This document shows, in pieces, positions 36,348-45,374 of a stretch of 64,000 nt of DNA. The DNA comes from an uncultured Bacteroides sp. (GTDB lineage Bacteria > Bacteroidota > Bacteroidia > Chitinophagales > Chitinophagaceae): positions 1 to 64,000 of the forward strand of contig CABHOP010000022.1 of the NCBI GenBank assembly GCA_902168085.1. The letters are read 5' to 3'. The position numbers were made by a program, and so were the translations under genes. Within the stretch, counting starts at the first letter, position 1; every line of letters starts with the position of its first letter. Under the pieces are notes generated by a model. The model did not search any database, was not told the origin of the DNA, and saw nothing but the letters and a program-made list of their open reading frames with translations.

Positions 36348-37607
36348 ATGAAAAAACTTTTTACATACCTCTTTTTTAGTTGCCTTTCCGTAGCTGCCAT
36401 AGCTGCAGACACCACCAAAGTGCTTTTTATCGGCAATAGCTTTACGGCTACGCACGATGTTCCGCAGATGGTAAAAGGCTTTGCCGATGCAGCAGGGTTG
36501 CCTATGAAAATCATGTCGCATGCACCGGGCGGCATTAGTGTGGGCGATGTAAGCCAGGGCACCATGGCGCATATGAATAACCCTATGGTGTTTGACCTGA
36601 TACGCAGCGACAACTGGAACTATGTAGTATTGCAGGATAACCAGGGCCGCTTTGTAGATGGCGGTGGCCTTTTCCCTGACCCTGCCCAAAGCAAGGTGAT
36701 AGATGGCCACATTAAGATACGTGACTCTATGCGCAAGCATAATCCTTGTGCCCGCATGCTATTGTTTTCGGGCTGGGCCTGGAAGGATGGCTACCCCGGC
36801 CTTGGCGATGGCGTGAAGCTGATAAACAACATTTATGAAAACTATTATATTTTGAATAAGACGGCCAATGAGGTGATAACACCTATTGGCCCGGCATGGC
36901 TGCGCGCCAAAGTACAACTGCCGGCTATAGACCTGTGGGGGCCTGATGGTGCCCACCAGTCCGCAGAAGGCAGCTACCTGACGGGAGCCGTGATATTCTC
37001 GTCTATCTACCGCATGGACATTGCTACCAATGCCTTCACCGGTGGTGTAGACCCTGCTTCTGCCGGAAAGATGCGCACTATAGCTTATGAAACTGTAAAC
37101 GACAGCCTTACGGGTACTAAACTGTCTCAATACATACCCACCATTAGCTATGCCGGCACTGTGCTTACTGCCAGCACCGGCTATACCAAATACGAATGGT
37201 TTAAAAACGGCACATTGGTAGCTACCACCACTGCAAACACTTATACTGCAGGCCCTGCAGGTACCGATTGCTACCAGGTAATGGTGACGGATAATAAGAA
37301 CTGTAAACAGCGCTCTGCATTGATTTGCAAAGCCACCACCATTTCCGTAGGCCATATAGCGCAGGTACAGGAGCTATCTATCTCCCCAAACCCTACTACC
37401 GATAAAGTGCAGATAACCATGAGCACCGCATCGGCCACATCAAAAAAATATACTATAACAGATATAACAGGCCATGTATTAGCTACCGGCACTTTCACGG
37501 GTGAGAAAATGGATGTTACTGTTAGCACACTGCCATCGGGCCTATACTTCTGCAACATATATGCAGATGATATGATATGGCGCGGCAAATTTGTAAAAGC
37601 AGACTAA
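36348..37607 (+). CDS. Secreted SGNH-type hydrolase with T9SS C-terminal signal
   Basis: 419 residues. Signal peptide (residues 1-19, ends AIAA). The catalytic-type domain (20 to about 235) shows VLFIGNSFTATHD with the nucleophile-position Ser and Asn-rich block, and DGAHQSAEGSYL with the Asp-x-x-His dyad; this suits an SGNH/GDSL esterase-like fold (DUF4886-like). A middle Ig-like segment (about 260-325) follows. The last ~80 residues carry a type A sorting domain (SISPNPTTDKVQI ... GLYFCNIYADD ... KFVKAD), meaning export by the type IX system. Substrate unknown; an ester on a polysaccharide is plausible. ATG at 36348. Confidence 0.85.
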   Translation: MKKLFTYLFFSCLSVAAIAADTTKVLFIGNSFTATHDVPQMVKGFADAAGLPMKIMSHAPGGISVGDVSQGTMAHMNNPMVFDLIRSDNWNYVVLQDNQGRFVDGGGLFPDPAQSKVIDGHIKIRDSMRKHNPCARMLLFSGWAWKDGYPGLGDGVKLINNIYENYYILNKTANEVITPIGPAWLRAKVQLPAIDLWGPDGAHQSAEGSYLTGAVIFSSIYRMDIATNAFTGGVDPASAGKMRTIAYETVNDSLTGTKLSQYIPTISYAGTVLTASTGYTKYEWFKNGTLVATTTANTYTAGPAGTDCYQVMVTDNKNCKQRSALICKATTISVGHIAQVQELSISPNPTTDKVQITMSTASATSKKYTITDITGHVLATGTFTGEKMDVTVSTLPSGLYFCNIYADDMIWRGKFVKAD

Positions 37608-37629
37608 AACGGCGATATATATAATAATG

Positions 37630-37655
37630 AAAGCCCTGCATTTTTGCGGGGCTTT
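37630..37655 (+). terminator. Intrinsic terminator
   Basis: 10-bp stem AAAGCCCTGC / GCGGGGCTTT (one T-G wobble), ATTTTT loop, followed by TCGTT. Ends the SGNH hydrolase gene. Confidence 0.85.
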
Positions 37656-37738
37656 TCGTTATCTACAGGCTTTTCATATTACAAAAACCAAACTATGCTT
37701 TACACCCAATTTCGCAAGGCATCTTTTACATTTTACAT

Positions 37739-37746
37739 TAACTTTG
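37739..37746 (+). promoter_or_regulatory. -7 promoter element before 2-oxoglutarate dehydrogenase E1
   Basis: TAACTTTG fits TAnnTTTG, 76 bp before the ATG, giving a leader of about 70 nt. No TTTG exactly 19 nt upstream. Confidence 0.45.
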
Positions 37747-37822
37747 CTAACCGCCTTGCAAACCAAAGCAGTAACGACATTTTTCATAACAGCTAACACT
37801 ACCAAATTATAGGTTTTCTACG

Positions 37823-40576
37823 ATGGAAGATTTTTCATACGTGATGAATTCACACCCCTCTTACATCGAATCGATGTACACAGATTATGTGAAAGACCCT
37901 GCAACGGTTGATCCTGAATGGAAGAAATTTTTTGAAGGCTTCGACTTTGCCATATCTAAAAATGGCAATGGCACTACAGCCGTATCTACCATCAGTATCG
38001 ACAAAACACCGGTAAGCAACGAACAGGTAGCCAAAGAAATAGGCGTTTACCGCCTTATCCGTTCTTACTGGAAACGTGGGCACCTGGTTGCTACAACCAA
38101 CCCTATCCGTCCGCGCAAAGACCGCAAGCCACATCTGGACCTTGCAGACTTCGACCTGACAGAGGCCGACCTGAATACGGAATTTGCAGCAGGCGCATTT
38201 GTAGGCATGGGCAAAGCAAAGCTGAATGACATTATAGCGAAACTGAAAAAACTGTATGCAGGCGATGTAGGTATCGAATACACCTACATCAACAACTACG
38301 ATACCTGCATGTGGGTGCAGCGCGAGTATGAAGCTATCCAGCAACAGGAACTATCGCTGGATGAAAAGAAACGCATACTGGAAAAACTGAACGAAGGTGT
38401 CATCTTCGAAAAGTTCCTCCATACAAAATATATAGGGCAGAAACGCTTTAGCCTGGAAGGTGGCGAAAGCACTATACCGGCGCTGGATACCATCATCAAC
38501 GAAGCTGCCAATGCAGATGTGAAGGAGATAGTAATAGGCATGGCACACCGTGGCCGCCTGAATGTGCTCACCAACATCATGCGCAAAACCTATGAGCAGG
38601 TGTTCTCTGAATTTGAAGGCAACATGCCGCCCGACACTACCATGGGTAGCGGCGATGTGAAATATCACCTGGGCTTCCGTAGCAATATCCAGACACCGGC
38701 GGGTAAAGACATCAATGTACAACTCACGCCCAACCCATCGCATCTGGAAGTAGTAGACCCTGTGGTAGCAGGCTTTGCACGTGCGAAGGCAGATATCCTA
38801 TATAATAAACAATACGACAAAGTATTACCCATACTGATACATGGTGATGCTGCCGTGGCAGGACAGGGCGTGGTATACGAACTGCTGCAAATGAGCAAGC
38901 TGCCAGGTTATAAAACAGGTGGCACCATCCACTTTGTTATCAACAACCAGATAGGCTTCACTACCGATTTTGATGATGCGCGCAGTACAGACTACTGTAC
39001 CAGCATCGCATCTATGGTGCAGGCACCCGTACTGCACGTAAATGGTGATGACCCTGAAGCAGTGGTACGCGCAGCTAAGCTGGCTGTGAAATACCGCCAG
39101 CAGTTCAACCAGGATATCTTTATAGATATGGTATGCTATCGCCGCCATGGCCATAACGAAGGCGATGACCCGAGCTTTACCCAGCCCGCTATGTACGAGC
39201 TGATAAAGAAACACCCGAACCCGCGCGAGGTGTACACGCAATATTTGCTGAAAAGCGGTACCAACGATGCACAAGACCTGGCAAAGGAAATGGAAAAACG
39301 TTTCTGGGACGACCTGCAGCAGCGCCTCGATGAGATAAAGCAAAAACCATTGCCATATCAACGCCAGGCACCGGAGCAAGCATGGGCAGACCTGAGCCAT
39401 GCTACAGATGCTGACTTCGGCCATTCACCGGATACAGCTATAAGCAAAGAACAGGTAGAAAAGCTGTTTAAAGGCTTGATGGCTATACCGGCAGGCTTTA
39501 AGCCACTGCGTAAGATACAGAAGCTGATAGAAGAAAAAGTAAAACTATACGAAGAGAAGGGACAACTGGACTGGTCTACCGGCGAGCTGATGGCTTATGC
39601 CAGCTTGTTAGCAGAAGGTATTCCTGTACGCATGAGCGGGCAGGACGTAGAGCGCGGTACGTTCTCTCACCGTCATGCTGTGCTGCATGATGAAGGCACA
39701 CACGCAGAATACAGCCGCCTTAGCAAACTGGCAGATGACCAGGCTGCTATGCAGATATATAACTCCCTGCTGAGCGAGTTTGCCGTGCTGGGCTTCGAGT
39801 ATGGCTACTCTATAGCCAACCCGCACGCACTTACCATATGGGAAGCACAGTTTGGCGATTTTGCCAACGGTGCACAAACAGTGATAGACCAGTACATCGC
39901 ATCTGCCGAAACCAAATGGCAGAAGATGAGCAGCCTGGTATTACTGCTGCCACATGGTTATGAAGGACAAGGCCCTGAGCACTCGTCTGCAAGGCTGGAA
40001 CGCTTCCTGCAACTGTGTGCGGAGAATAATATGATCATCACCAACATCACTACAGCGGCCAACCTGTTCCACATGTTCCGCAGGCAGATGAAGTGGAATT
40101 TCCGCAAACCGCTGGTAAACTTCTCGCCAAAGGCAAACCTGCGCCACGTACGTGCATATTCTGCCATTGAAGAATTTACAACAGGTGGTTTTAAAGAAGT
40201 GATAGATGATGCGAACATTAAAAAAGCAAGCACTGTAAAACGTGTACTACTGTGCAGTGGTAAAATATACTTCGACCTCAGCGAAAAGCAAATGGCCGAC
40301 AACAGGCAGGATGTAGCCATCGTGCGTCTGGAGCAACTGTACCCGCTGCCTGCAGCACAACTGAAAGAACTGCAAGCCAAATACAAAAAAGCAGAATGGG
40401 TATGGGTGCAGGAAGAACCGCGCAATATGGGCGCACTCGGCTACCTGAAACTGAACCAGGAAGAGATACCCATGAAATACATCTCTCGCCCTGCAGGTGC
40501 CGCATCCGCTACCGGCTTCAGCAAAATGCACGCTAAAGAGCAGCAGGCGCTGATAGATGATGCCTTCAACATCTAA
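37823..40576 (+). CDS. sucA: 2-oxoglutarate dehydrogenase E1 component
   Basis: 917 residues, near the usual ~930. Thiamine-diphosphate-dependent decarboxylation of 2-oxoglutarate in the TCA cycle. N-terminal region with HPSYIESMYTDYVKDPATVD and the E1-specific VDPEWKKFF motif; ThDP core with IGMAHRGRLNVL, HGDAAVAGQGVVYE and VINNQIGFTT; C-terminal transketolase part with RGTFSHRHAV, and LLPHGYEGQGPEHSSARLER. No E2 (sucB) or E3 gene is adjacent: an AT-rich membrane gene follows convergently. Own promoter element and terminator, so it is transcribed alone. Confidence 0.97.
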   Translation: MEDFSYVMNSHPSYIESMYTDYVKDPATVDPEWKKFFEGFDFAISKNGNGTTAVSTISIDKTPVSNEQVAKEIGVYRLIRSYWKRGHLVATTNPIRPRKDRKPHLDLADFDLTEADLNTEFAAGAFVGMGKAKLNDIIAKLKKLYAGDVGIEYTYINNYDTCMWVQREYEAIQQQELSLDEKKRILEKLNEGVIFEKFLHTKYIGQKRFSLEGGESTIPALDTIINEAANADVKEIVIGMAHRGRLNVLTNIMRKTYEQVFSEFEGNMPPDTTMGSGDVKYHLGFRSNIQTPAGKDINVQLTPNPSHLEVVDPVVAGFARAKADILYNKQYDKVLPILIHGDAAVAGQGVVYELLQMSKLPGYKTGGTIHFVINNQIGFTTDFDDARSTDYCTSIASMVQAPVLHVNGDDPEAVVRAAKLAVKYRQQFNQDIFIDMVCYRRHGHNEGDDPSFTQPAMYELIKKHPNPREVYTQYLLKSGTNDAQDLAKEMEKRFWDDLQQRLDEIKQKPLPYQRQAPEQAWADLSHATDADFGHSPDTAISKEQVEKLFKGLMAIPAGFKPLRKIQKLIEEKVKLYEEKGQLDWSTGELMAYASLLAEGIPVRMSGQDVERGTFSHRHAVLHDEGTHAEYSRLSKLADDQAAMQIYNSLLSEFAVLGFEYGYSIANPHALTIWEAQFGDFANGAQTVIDQYIASAETKWQKMSSLVLLLPHGYEGQGPEHSSARLERFLQLCAENNMIITNITTAANLFHMFRRQMKWNFRKPLVNFSPKANLRHVRAYSAIEEFTTGGFKEVIDDANIKKASTVKRVLLCSGKIYFDLSEKQMADNRQDVAIVRLEQLYPLPAAQLKELQAKYKKAEWVWVQEEPRNMGALGYLKLNQEEIPMKYISRPAGAASATGFSKMHAKEQQALIDDAFNI

Positions 40577-40598
40577 GTTTGGTAAGTACGTAATATAG

Positions 40599-40626
40599 AA
40601 AACGCGAAGCAGGTGCTTCGCGTTTT
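40599..40626. terminator. Strong bidirectional terminator
   Basis: 12-bp perfect stem AAAACGCGAAGC / GCTTCGCGTTTT with an AGGT loop and T-rich flank, between convergent sucA and the membrane gene at 40636. Confidence 0.93.
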
Positions 40627-40635
40627 TGTTTTGAA

Positions 40636-41577
40636 TTAACCAGCTTTATCATTCTCAACCTCCTCTTTTACATGATATAAATCATCCAAATCAGTTACCC
40701 CATCCTCTATGTTATCATTAGGAGATGCTTTCAGATAAAAGAAAACAATGGGAAATAATATCGTGTATAAACACATTAACTCTGCTCTCAGATTATATTG
40801 AAAGTCTAGGTAAAACAACAAGACGGATATAACTGTAATAAATACAACAATTTGTGGTGATACCTGATATTCAACATAACTATTCAACTTATGTTTCAAT
40901 ACGTCCTTCCATTCTTTCATTTTAACAGCCCAAGAATCCCCTCTGCCCCCATGAAATAATGGAATGCCTAAGAATAGCCATGTAAAAACCATTGAAATGA
41001 AATAGAGTTGAATTGCAGAAAAAAGCATGATAAAAACAGAAGTTATACTGATTTCATCTACAGTAAGTACTGGCTCTATTATGTGTAATGCTACTTGATC
41101 TATATATGTAAAAGTTACAGTAATTATGAACCAATAAAACAAGATTGCCTTATCTATTGTGTTTAATCTTTTATGTAAAAAAAGATTTTTAACTAATAAA
41201 AGCGTAGGGTATGCTGAAATCGCAAGTACACTAATAATCCAGAAATTAAAGCCTATAGCGCTAATATTCTCAATTAGAAAATACCAATGCAACAATGTGT
41301 ATGCATAAATATAACCTTCATTAATTTTAGGTAAAACCCTTTTGATATTAAGGTATGATATCATTACAGTGTATATAAATATCTCTAACCCTGTAATTGC
41401 TGTCCATGTATTAATCCCTTTCGCCGCAGCCTTTACAAATACAAGAACTGGAATTATCAAAACTAATAGGGTGAAGCTTACAGGATTATCCTTTGCTATC
41501 CTGAAACGCGATTGCAACAAAGACATGAAAATTACCAACACAAATAATAAAACACAATTAAACACTACGGGATTCAT
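40636..41577 (-). CDS. AT-rich multi-pass membrane protein, unknown
   Basis: 313 residues with about eight hydrophobic segments and a polar acidic tail (about 290-313). No family recognised. Its base use differs sharply from the surroundings: 41161-41220 has 14 G/C of 60 bases against 29 of 60 in sucA at 39301-39360. Codons favour AAT, TTA and ATT. This suggests transfer or a recent arrival. It is bordered by the sucA terminator on one side and the ACP gene's upstream region on the other. ATG at 41577; no obvious promoter. Confidence 0.8.
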   Translation of the reverse strand: MNPVVFNCVLLFVLVIFMSLLQSRFRIAKDNPVSFTLLVLIIPVLVFVKAAAKGINTWTAITGLEIFIYTVMISYLNIKRVLPKINEGYIYAYTLLHWYFLIENISAIGFNFWIISVLAISAYPTLLLVKNLFLHKRLNTIDKAILFYWFIITVTFTYIDQVALHIIEPVLTVDEISITSVFIMLFSAIQLYFISMVFTWLFLGIPLFHGGRGDSWAVKMKEWKDVLKHKLNSYVEYQVSPQIVVFITVISVLLFYLDFQYNLRAELMCLYTILFPIVFFYLKASPNDNIEDGVTDLDDLYHVKEEVENDKAG

Positions 41578-41670
41578 TTCGGGAAAATAGCAATTAGTGT
41601 AAACAATTTATACATTCCCCATAAACGCATACATATGCAGATAACTCTCTAAAAATCGTCTCATTTATGT

Positions 41671-41678
41671 TATTTTTG
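41671..41678 (+). promoter_or_regulatory. -7 promoter element of ACP/KS operon
   Basis: TATTTTTG fits TAnnTTTG, 19 bp before the ACP ATG (41698). No clear -33 element. Confidence 0.45.
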
Positions 41679-41697
41679 CGCCACACCTTTATTGATT

Positions 41698-41955
41698 ATG
41701 GAAGATTTGAAAGTTACCCTCAAACAGCAAATTATTGAATCACTGAACCTGCAGGGCATGAAGCCGGAGGATATAGATGACAATGCCCCCCTGTTTGGCG
41801 AGGGTCTTGGCCTCGATAGCATCGATTCGCTGGAAATGATGGTATTGCTGGAGCGCAACTACGGCATCAAAATAGAAGATGCACGTGAGGGCCGCAAAGT
41901 GCTGCAATCGGTAGCATCTATGGCCGAATACATACAACAACACCGCAAGATATAA
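41698..41955 (+). CDS. Acyl carrier protein
   Basis: 85 residues, acidic four-helix carrier. The phosphopantetheine serine is S41 in GLGLDSIDSLEMM. The longer LGLDSID pattern and the tail RNYGIKIEDAREGRKV look like carriers dedicated to aryl-polyene, flexirubin or similar pathways rather than housekeeping AcpP (DSLD..E type). The open frame reaches a TTG at 41692, but ATG at 41698 is preferred. First gene of a three-gene unit; ketosynthase follows after 15 bp. Confidence 0.9.
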   Translation: MEDLKVTLKQQIIESLNLQGMKPEDIDDNAPLFGEGLGLDSIDSLEMMVLLERNYGIKIEDAREGRKVLQSVASMAEYIQQHRKI

Positions 41956-41970
41956 TTTGCCACACCACAC

Positions 41971-43182
41971 ATGGCAGAGAGGATAGTCGTAACATCGCTG
42001 GGTATATTATCTGCGCTGGGCAATGGCGTTGCAGCAAACCTGCAGGCATTGCAACAGCAGCAGCCCGGCTTGCGCTACCCGCAATTACTGCAAACCATAC
42101 ACGCCCGCGAGTTTTTGCTGGGCGAAGTGCGCTATAGCAATGATGAACTATCGGCCATGCTGGGCCTGCCTACGGGCAATAACGGCTACACCCGCACTAC
42201 CCTGCTGGCTATGGTGGCCATGCAGGAGGTACTGAAAGGCATCGATAAAAAAGAACTGCAGGATGAAGGCTTTGCGTTCATCAATGCCAATACCGTTGGC
42301 GGCATGTGTTCAGTAGAAGATATGTATGAAGACTTCCTGTCGGATAATACCAGCGAGGAATCACTGAAATACATAGATACGCTGGACTGTGCCGAAAGTA
42401 CACAGAACGTTACCAAACACTTCGGGCTAAAACCTTTTACGGCTACCCTCAGCACAGCCTGCTCATCTTCAGGCAATGCCATCATACTGGGTGCAAGGCT
42501 GATACAACATGGCATTGTCAAGCGCGCCATCTGTGGTGGTTGCGATGCCCTGAGCCGCTTTACGCTCAATGGCTTCCACTCGCTGAAAAATGTAGATAAG
42601 CAACCTGCACGCCCGTTCGATAATACCCGCTTCGGGCTGAACCTGGGAGAAGGTGCCGGTTATGTATTGCTGGAAACCGAAAAGAGTGCCAAGGAACGTG
42701 GTGCAGAAATCATTGCCGTGCTTTCGGGCTACGCCAATACCAATGACGCTTACCACCCTACCGCACCCAACCCCAACGGCGACGGTGCCTACAGCACGAT
42801 GCAGTTGGCTTTGCAAAAGGCACAATTACAAACTACAGACATCAACTATATAAACGCCCACGGCACGGCTACCACAGCCAATGATGCTGCCGAGGGCAAG
42901 GCTATAGAGCGCCTGTTTGATGGCCATACGCCACACTTCAGCTCTACCAAGCCATATACGGGCCATACACTGGCCGCCGCAGGCGTTATCGAGGCGATAT
43001 TCAGCATCGGTGCCCTGCAACAGCAAATGGTATGGCCATCGCTCAACCACACCTCGCAGATGGAAGAAGTGAGCATCGCCCCTACCACACAGCTTATTGA
43101 AAATGCGGGCATCAACCATGTGCTCAGCAATTCATTTGGCTTTGGTGGCAATAATGTATCCCTAATCTTTAGCCGCGCATGA
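41971..43182 (+). CDS. Beta-ketoacyl-ACP synthase (FabF-like), active
   Basis: 403 residues, thiolase fold. The catalytic triad is intact: C164 in STACSSSGNA, H297 in NAHGTATTANDAAE, H332 in TKPYTGHTLAAAG. It performs decarboxylative condensation of malonyl-ACP with an acyl primer. The sequence is more like specialised FabF relatives of polyene pathways than FabF of primary fatty-acid synthesis. It overlaps the next gene by 4 bp (ATGA), implying translational coupling to the nucleophile-less partner, as in KS/chain-length-factor pairs. Confidence 0.92.
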   Translation: MAERIVVTSLGILSALGNGVAANLQALQQQQPGLRYPQLLQTIHAREFLLGEVRYSNDELSAMLGLPTGNNGYTRTTLLAMVAMQEVLKGIDKKELQDEGFAFINANTVGGMCSVEDMYEDFLSDNTSEESLKYIDTLDCAESTQNVTKHFGLKPFTATLSTACSSSGNAIILGARLIQHGIVKRAICGGCDALSRFTLNGFHSLKNVDKQPARPFDNTRFGLNLGEGAGYVLLETEKSAKERGAEIIAVLSGYANTNDAYHPTAPNPNGDGAYSTMQLALQKAQLQTTDINYINAHGTATTANDAAEGKAIERLFDGHTPHFSSTKPYTGHTLAAAGVIEAIFSIGALQQQMVWPSLNHTSQMEEVSIAPTTQLIENAGINHVLSNSFGFGGNNVSLIFSRA

Positions 43183-44252
43183 TGCAGCCTGTTTACATAT
43201 CGGCTGCCAGCGCTCTATCGCCGCAGCATAGCTTTGGTACAGATGCACCTTTGCAGCCTGTAATGAGCAGCGATAACGGCAGGCTCTATGTGCAGGATGC
43301 CGATTATAGCAAGTTCATCAACCCCGTAGCCATACGCCGCATGAGCCGTATGCTGAAAATAGGCATCAGCACAGGTATGGATTGTTTAAGACAATCGGGC
43401 ATAGAAAAACCGGATGGTATCATCACCGGCACTGGCCGTGGCAGTATGCGCGATATGGAAATATTCCTGGGCGATATGTTGCGCCTGAAGGAAGAAGCGC
43501 TGAACCCTACCTACTTTATACAAAGCACTTACAACTCCATCAACGGCTGGCTGGCACTGCAAACCAAATGCACGGGTTATAACCAAACCTATGTACACCG
43601 CGGGCATTCATTGGAAATGGCTTTGCTGGATGCGCAACTGCTGCTAAATGAAACGACCGATAAACAACATTATTTAGTAGGCAGCTTTGATGAGTTTACC
43701 GATGAATACTTTGTTGTAAAGAATAAAATAGGCTACTGGAAACAACCCACACCCCATAGCCTTGACCTGTACAAGCACAACGATACACCCGGTAGCATAG
43801 GCGGCGAAGGCAGTGCATTTTTCATGGTGACCAATGAAAAAGAAAATGCCCTGTTTAGCATAGCAGCCCTGCAAATGCTGCAAGACTACACGCCTGCAGA
43901 GGTAGACGCCACCATCACCCGCATACTGGAAGAAAACAAGATACTGCTGCGCGATGTAGATGTGATACTCTGCGGCATGAGTGGCGATAGCCGTTTCGAT
44001 GGCATCTACAAGCCGCTATTCAACAATACCACCGTACATACTACCGTAGGTGCCTTCAAGCACCTGTGCGGCGAATATGATACCTCTACAGGCTTTGCTT
44101 TATGGCTGGCCGCACAGGCATTCAAAACCCAGCAGGTACCCGATGCCATCATTCAGAAAAAAGGCATCAACCCATCTGTAAAAACCGTGCTGATAGTAAA
44201 CCATTATATTTTGAACAGCGCGAGTGTGATGTTGCTGAGGGCTAATTCTTAG
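43179..44252 (+). CDS. Ketosynthase-like protein lacking the catalytic cysteine
   Basis: 357 residues. Recognisable as a degenerate ketosynthase: the block STYNSINGWLALQTK, then TYVHRGHSLEMALLDA where an active enzyme has the TACSSS nucleophile elbow; there is no Cys in that block. The two His motifs are also replaced (CGMSGDSRFDG, and FKHLCGEYDTSTGFAL). This is the pattern of chain-length factors and of the non-catalytic KS partners in aryl-polyene clusters (PF13723-like). It probably forms a heterodimer with the active KS encoded just upstream (4-bp overlap). The downstream end overlaps the convergent small gene by 11 bp. Confidence 0.85.
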   Translation: MMQPVYISAASALSPQHSFGTDAPLQPVMSSDNGRLYVQDADYSKFINPVAIRRMSRMLKIGISTGMDCLRQSGIEKPDGIITGTGRGSMRDMEIFLGDMLRLKEEALNPTYFIQSTYNSINGWLALQTKCTGYNQTYVHRGHSLEMALLDAQLLLNETTDKQHYLVGSFDEFTDEYFVVKNKIGYWKQPTPHSLDLYKHNDTPGSIGGEGSAFFMVTNEKENALFSIAALQMLQDYTPAEVDATITRILEENKILLRDVDVILCGMSGDSRFDGIYKPLFNNTTVHTTVGAFKHLCGEYDTSTGFALWLAAQAFKTQQVPDAIIQKKGINPSVKTVLIVNHYILNSASVMLLRANS

Positions 44253-44445
44253 TCTTCGTCTTCTCTTTAGGATAAAAGAACGCAGTCATCACAGCCCCGA
44301 AAATGATGGCCGTCAATATGTCCTTCCAATCTACACGCTTCAGGGCGGCATTTATACCCTTATCCAGCGCACTGATAAGCACTCCTACCACAAAGTAAAC
44401 CACAGTAAGCACTACAAAATGCCAGAAACGCTTCGTTTTGATCAT
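44242..44445 (-). CDS. Small two-helix membrane protein
   Basis: 67 residues. Helix 1 about 8-26 (WHFVVLTVVYFVVGVLIS), a charged loop with KRVDWKDIL, helix 2 about 42-57, and a lysine-rich cytosolic tail KEKTKTKN. No family recognised. Its stop overlaps the KS-like gene by 11 bp on the other strand. Confidence 0.65.
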   Translation of the reverse strand: MIKTKRFWHFVVLTVVYFVVGVLISALDKGINAALKRVDWKDILTAIIFGAVMTAFFYPKEKTKTKN

Positions 44446-44505
44446 ATACGAACAGTAGATTGATGCAATAAAACTATGGAAACAGAAATTAGCGCTATGT
44501 TAAGA

Positions 44506-45369
44506 TTATATAGCGCCTACTATCATCACCTCGGTAGGTGTGGGGTTGCCGCCTTCTTTTTCAAGAGATATGGCAAAAGCCTGGCCGTTTTGTACCTGCA
44601 TTGGCACTTTCAGCATCATACCTGCATTGGCTACCAGGTCGTTGGATATAACGCCCATGCTCACGGGCTTACCTTCCTGTATCACCCACAGTTGATATTG
44701 CTTGCCTTTTTCAGGCATTGGCATATGGTGTATGGTCAGGTAGGTGTCACCCGTTCCTTTGCTCCAGAATACCATACCCGTCATATCCTTGCCGGGCTGT
44801 GCACTGCGCAGCACTACGGTTTTCATACCCGTATCTGCCAGCATACTGCGACCTTTTTCATAAGCCTCTACTTTAGCCAGCATATGGCTTTGCTGTGCTT
44901 GCATAGAGTCTAACCTTGCTGCCATGGCAGCCTTCTCATCGTTTATCTTATTGCGTTGCGATAGCAGCATAAAGTTGGTAAGCACACTCACCGCTACGGC
45001 TGCCCATACGGCGGCGCGCTGCCAGCTCATCTTCGGTGCCTGCTCTGCCGGTGGTTCAAAGGCTACTACTTTCGGTGCAGATTCTGCTACGGGTTGTTGC
45101 ACCGGTGGCACACCGTCGTGCATGCCATCGCTATCGGCACGTTGCTGCACTTGTATAGCGCTCCATATCTGCTCCTGCAGGTGGGCCGGTGGTTCTATAG
45201 GTGTGGATGCCGCATAGTTTTCCATGGCAGCCTCTATGGCTTCCACTTCCCGCAGCAATTCAGGATACAGGGCTATATCCGCCTCTACCGATGCACGCTC
45301 AGCTTCGCTAAGCCCTCCCAGTACGTAGGCTTCCAGTATGCCCGATTCTATGTATGCCTTTATATCCAC
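44506..45369 (-). CDS. Anti-sigma factor (RskA/anti-sigma-K-like)
   Basis: 287 residues. Cytosolic N-terminal anti-sigma domain (about 1-70, LEAYVLGGLSEAERASVEAD), a flexible middle, one transmembrane helix about 130-150 (AAVWAAVAVSVLTNFMLLS), a coiled coil, and a C-terminal RskA-type domain (KQYQLWVIQEGKPVSMGVI, FAISLEKEGG). The last region ends in the typical GNPTPTEVMIVG pattern. It holds its partner sigma inactive at the membrane until a signal. Start GTG at 45369, 5 bp after the sigma gene's stop: a clear pair. Confidence 0.9.
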   Translation of the reverse strand: MDIKAYIESGILEAYVLGGLSEAERASVEADIALYPELLREVEAIEAAMENYAASTPIEPPAHLQEQIWSAIQVQQRADSDGMHDGVPPVQQPVAESAPKVVAFEPPAEQAPKMSWQRAAVWAAVAVSVLTNFMLLSQRNKINDEKAAMAARLDSMQAQQSHMLAKVEAYEKGRSMLADTGMKTVVLRSAQPGKDMTGMVFWSKGTGDTYLTIHHMPMPEKGKQYQLWVIQEGKPVSMGVISNDLVANAGMMLKVPMQVQNGQAFAISLEKEGGNPTPTEVMIVGAI

Positions 45370-45374
45370 TTCTT

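Noticed and set aside
37627-37812. 61-codon plus-strand frame before sucA
   Set aside because: Contains the terminator at 37630-37655 and the sucA promoter element; no sign of coding.
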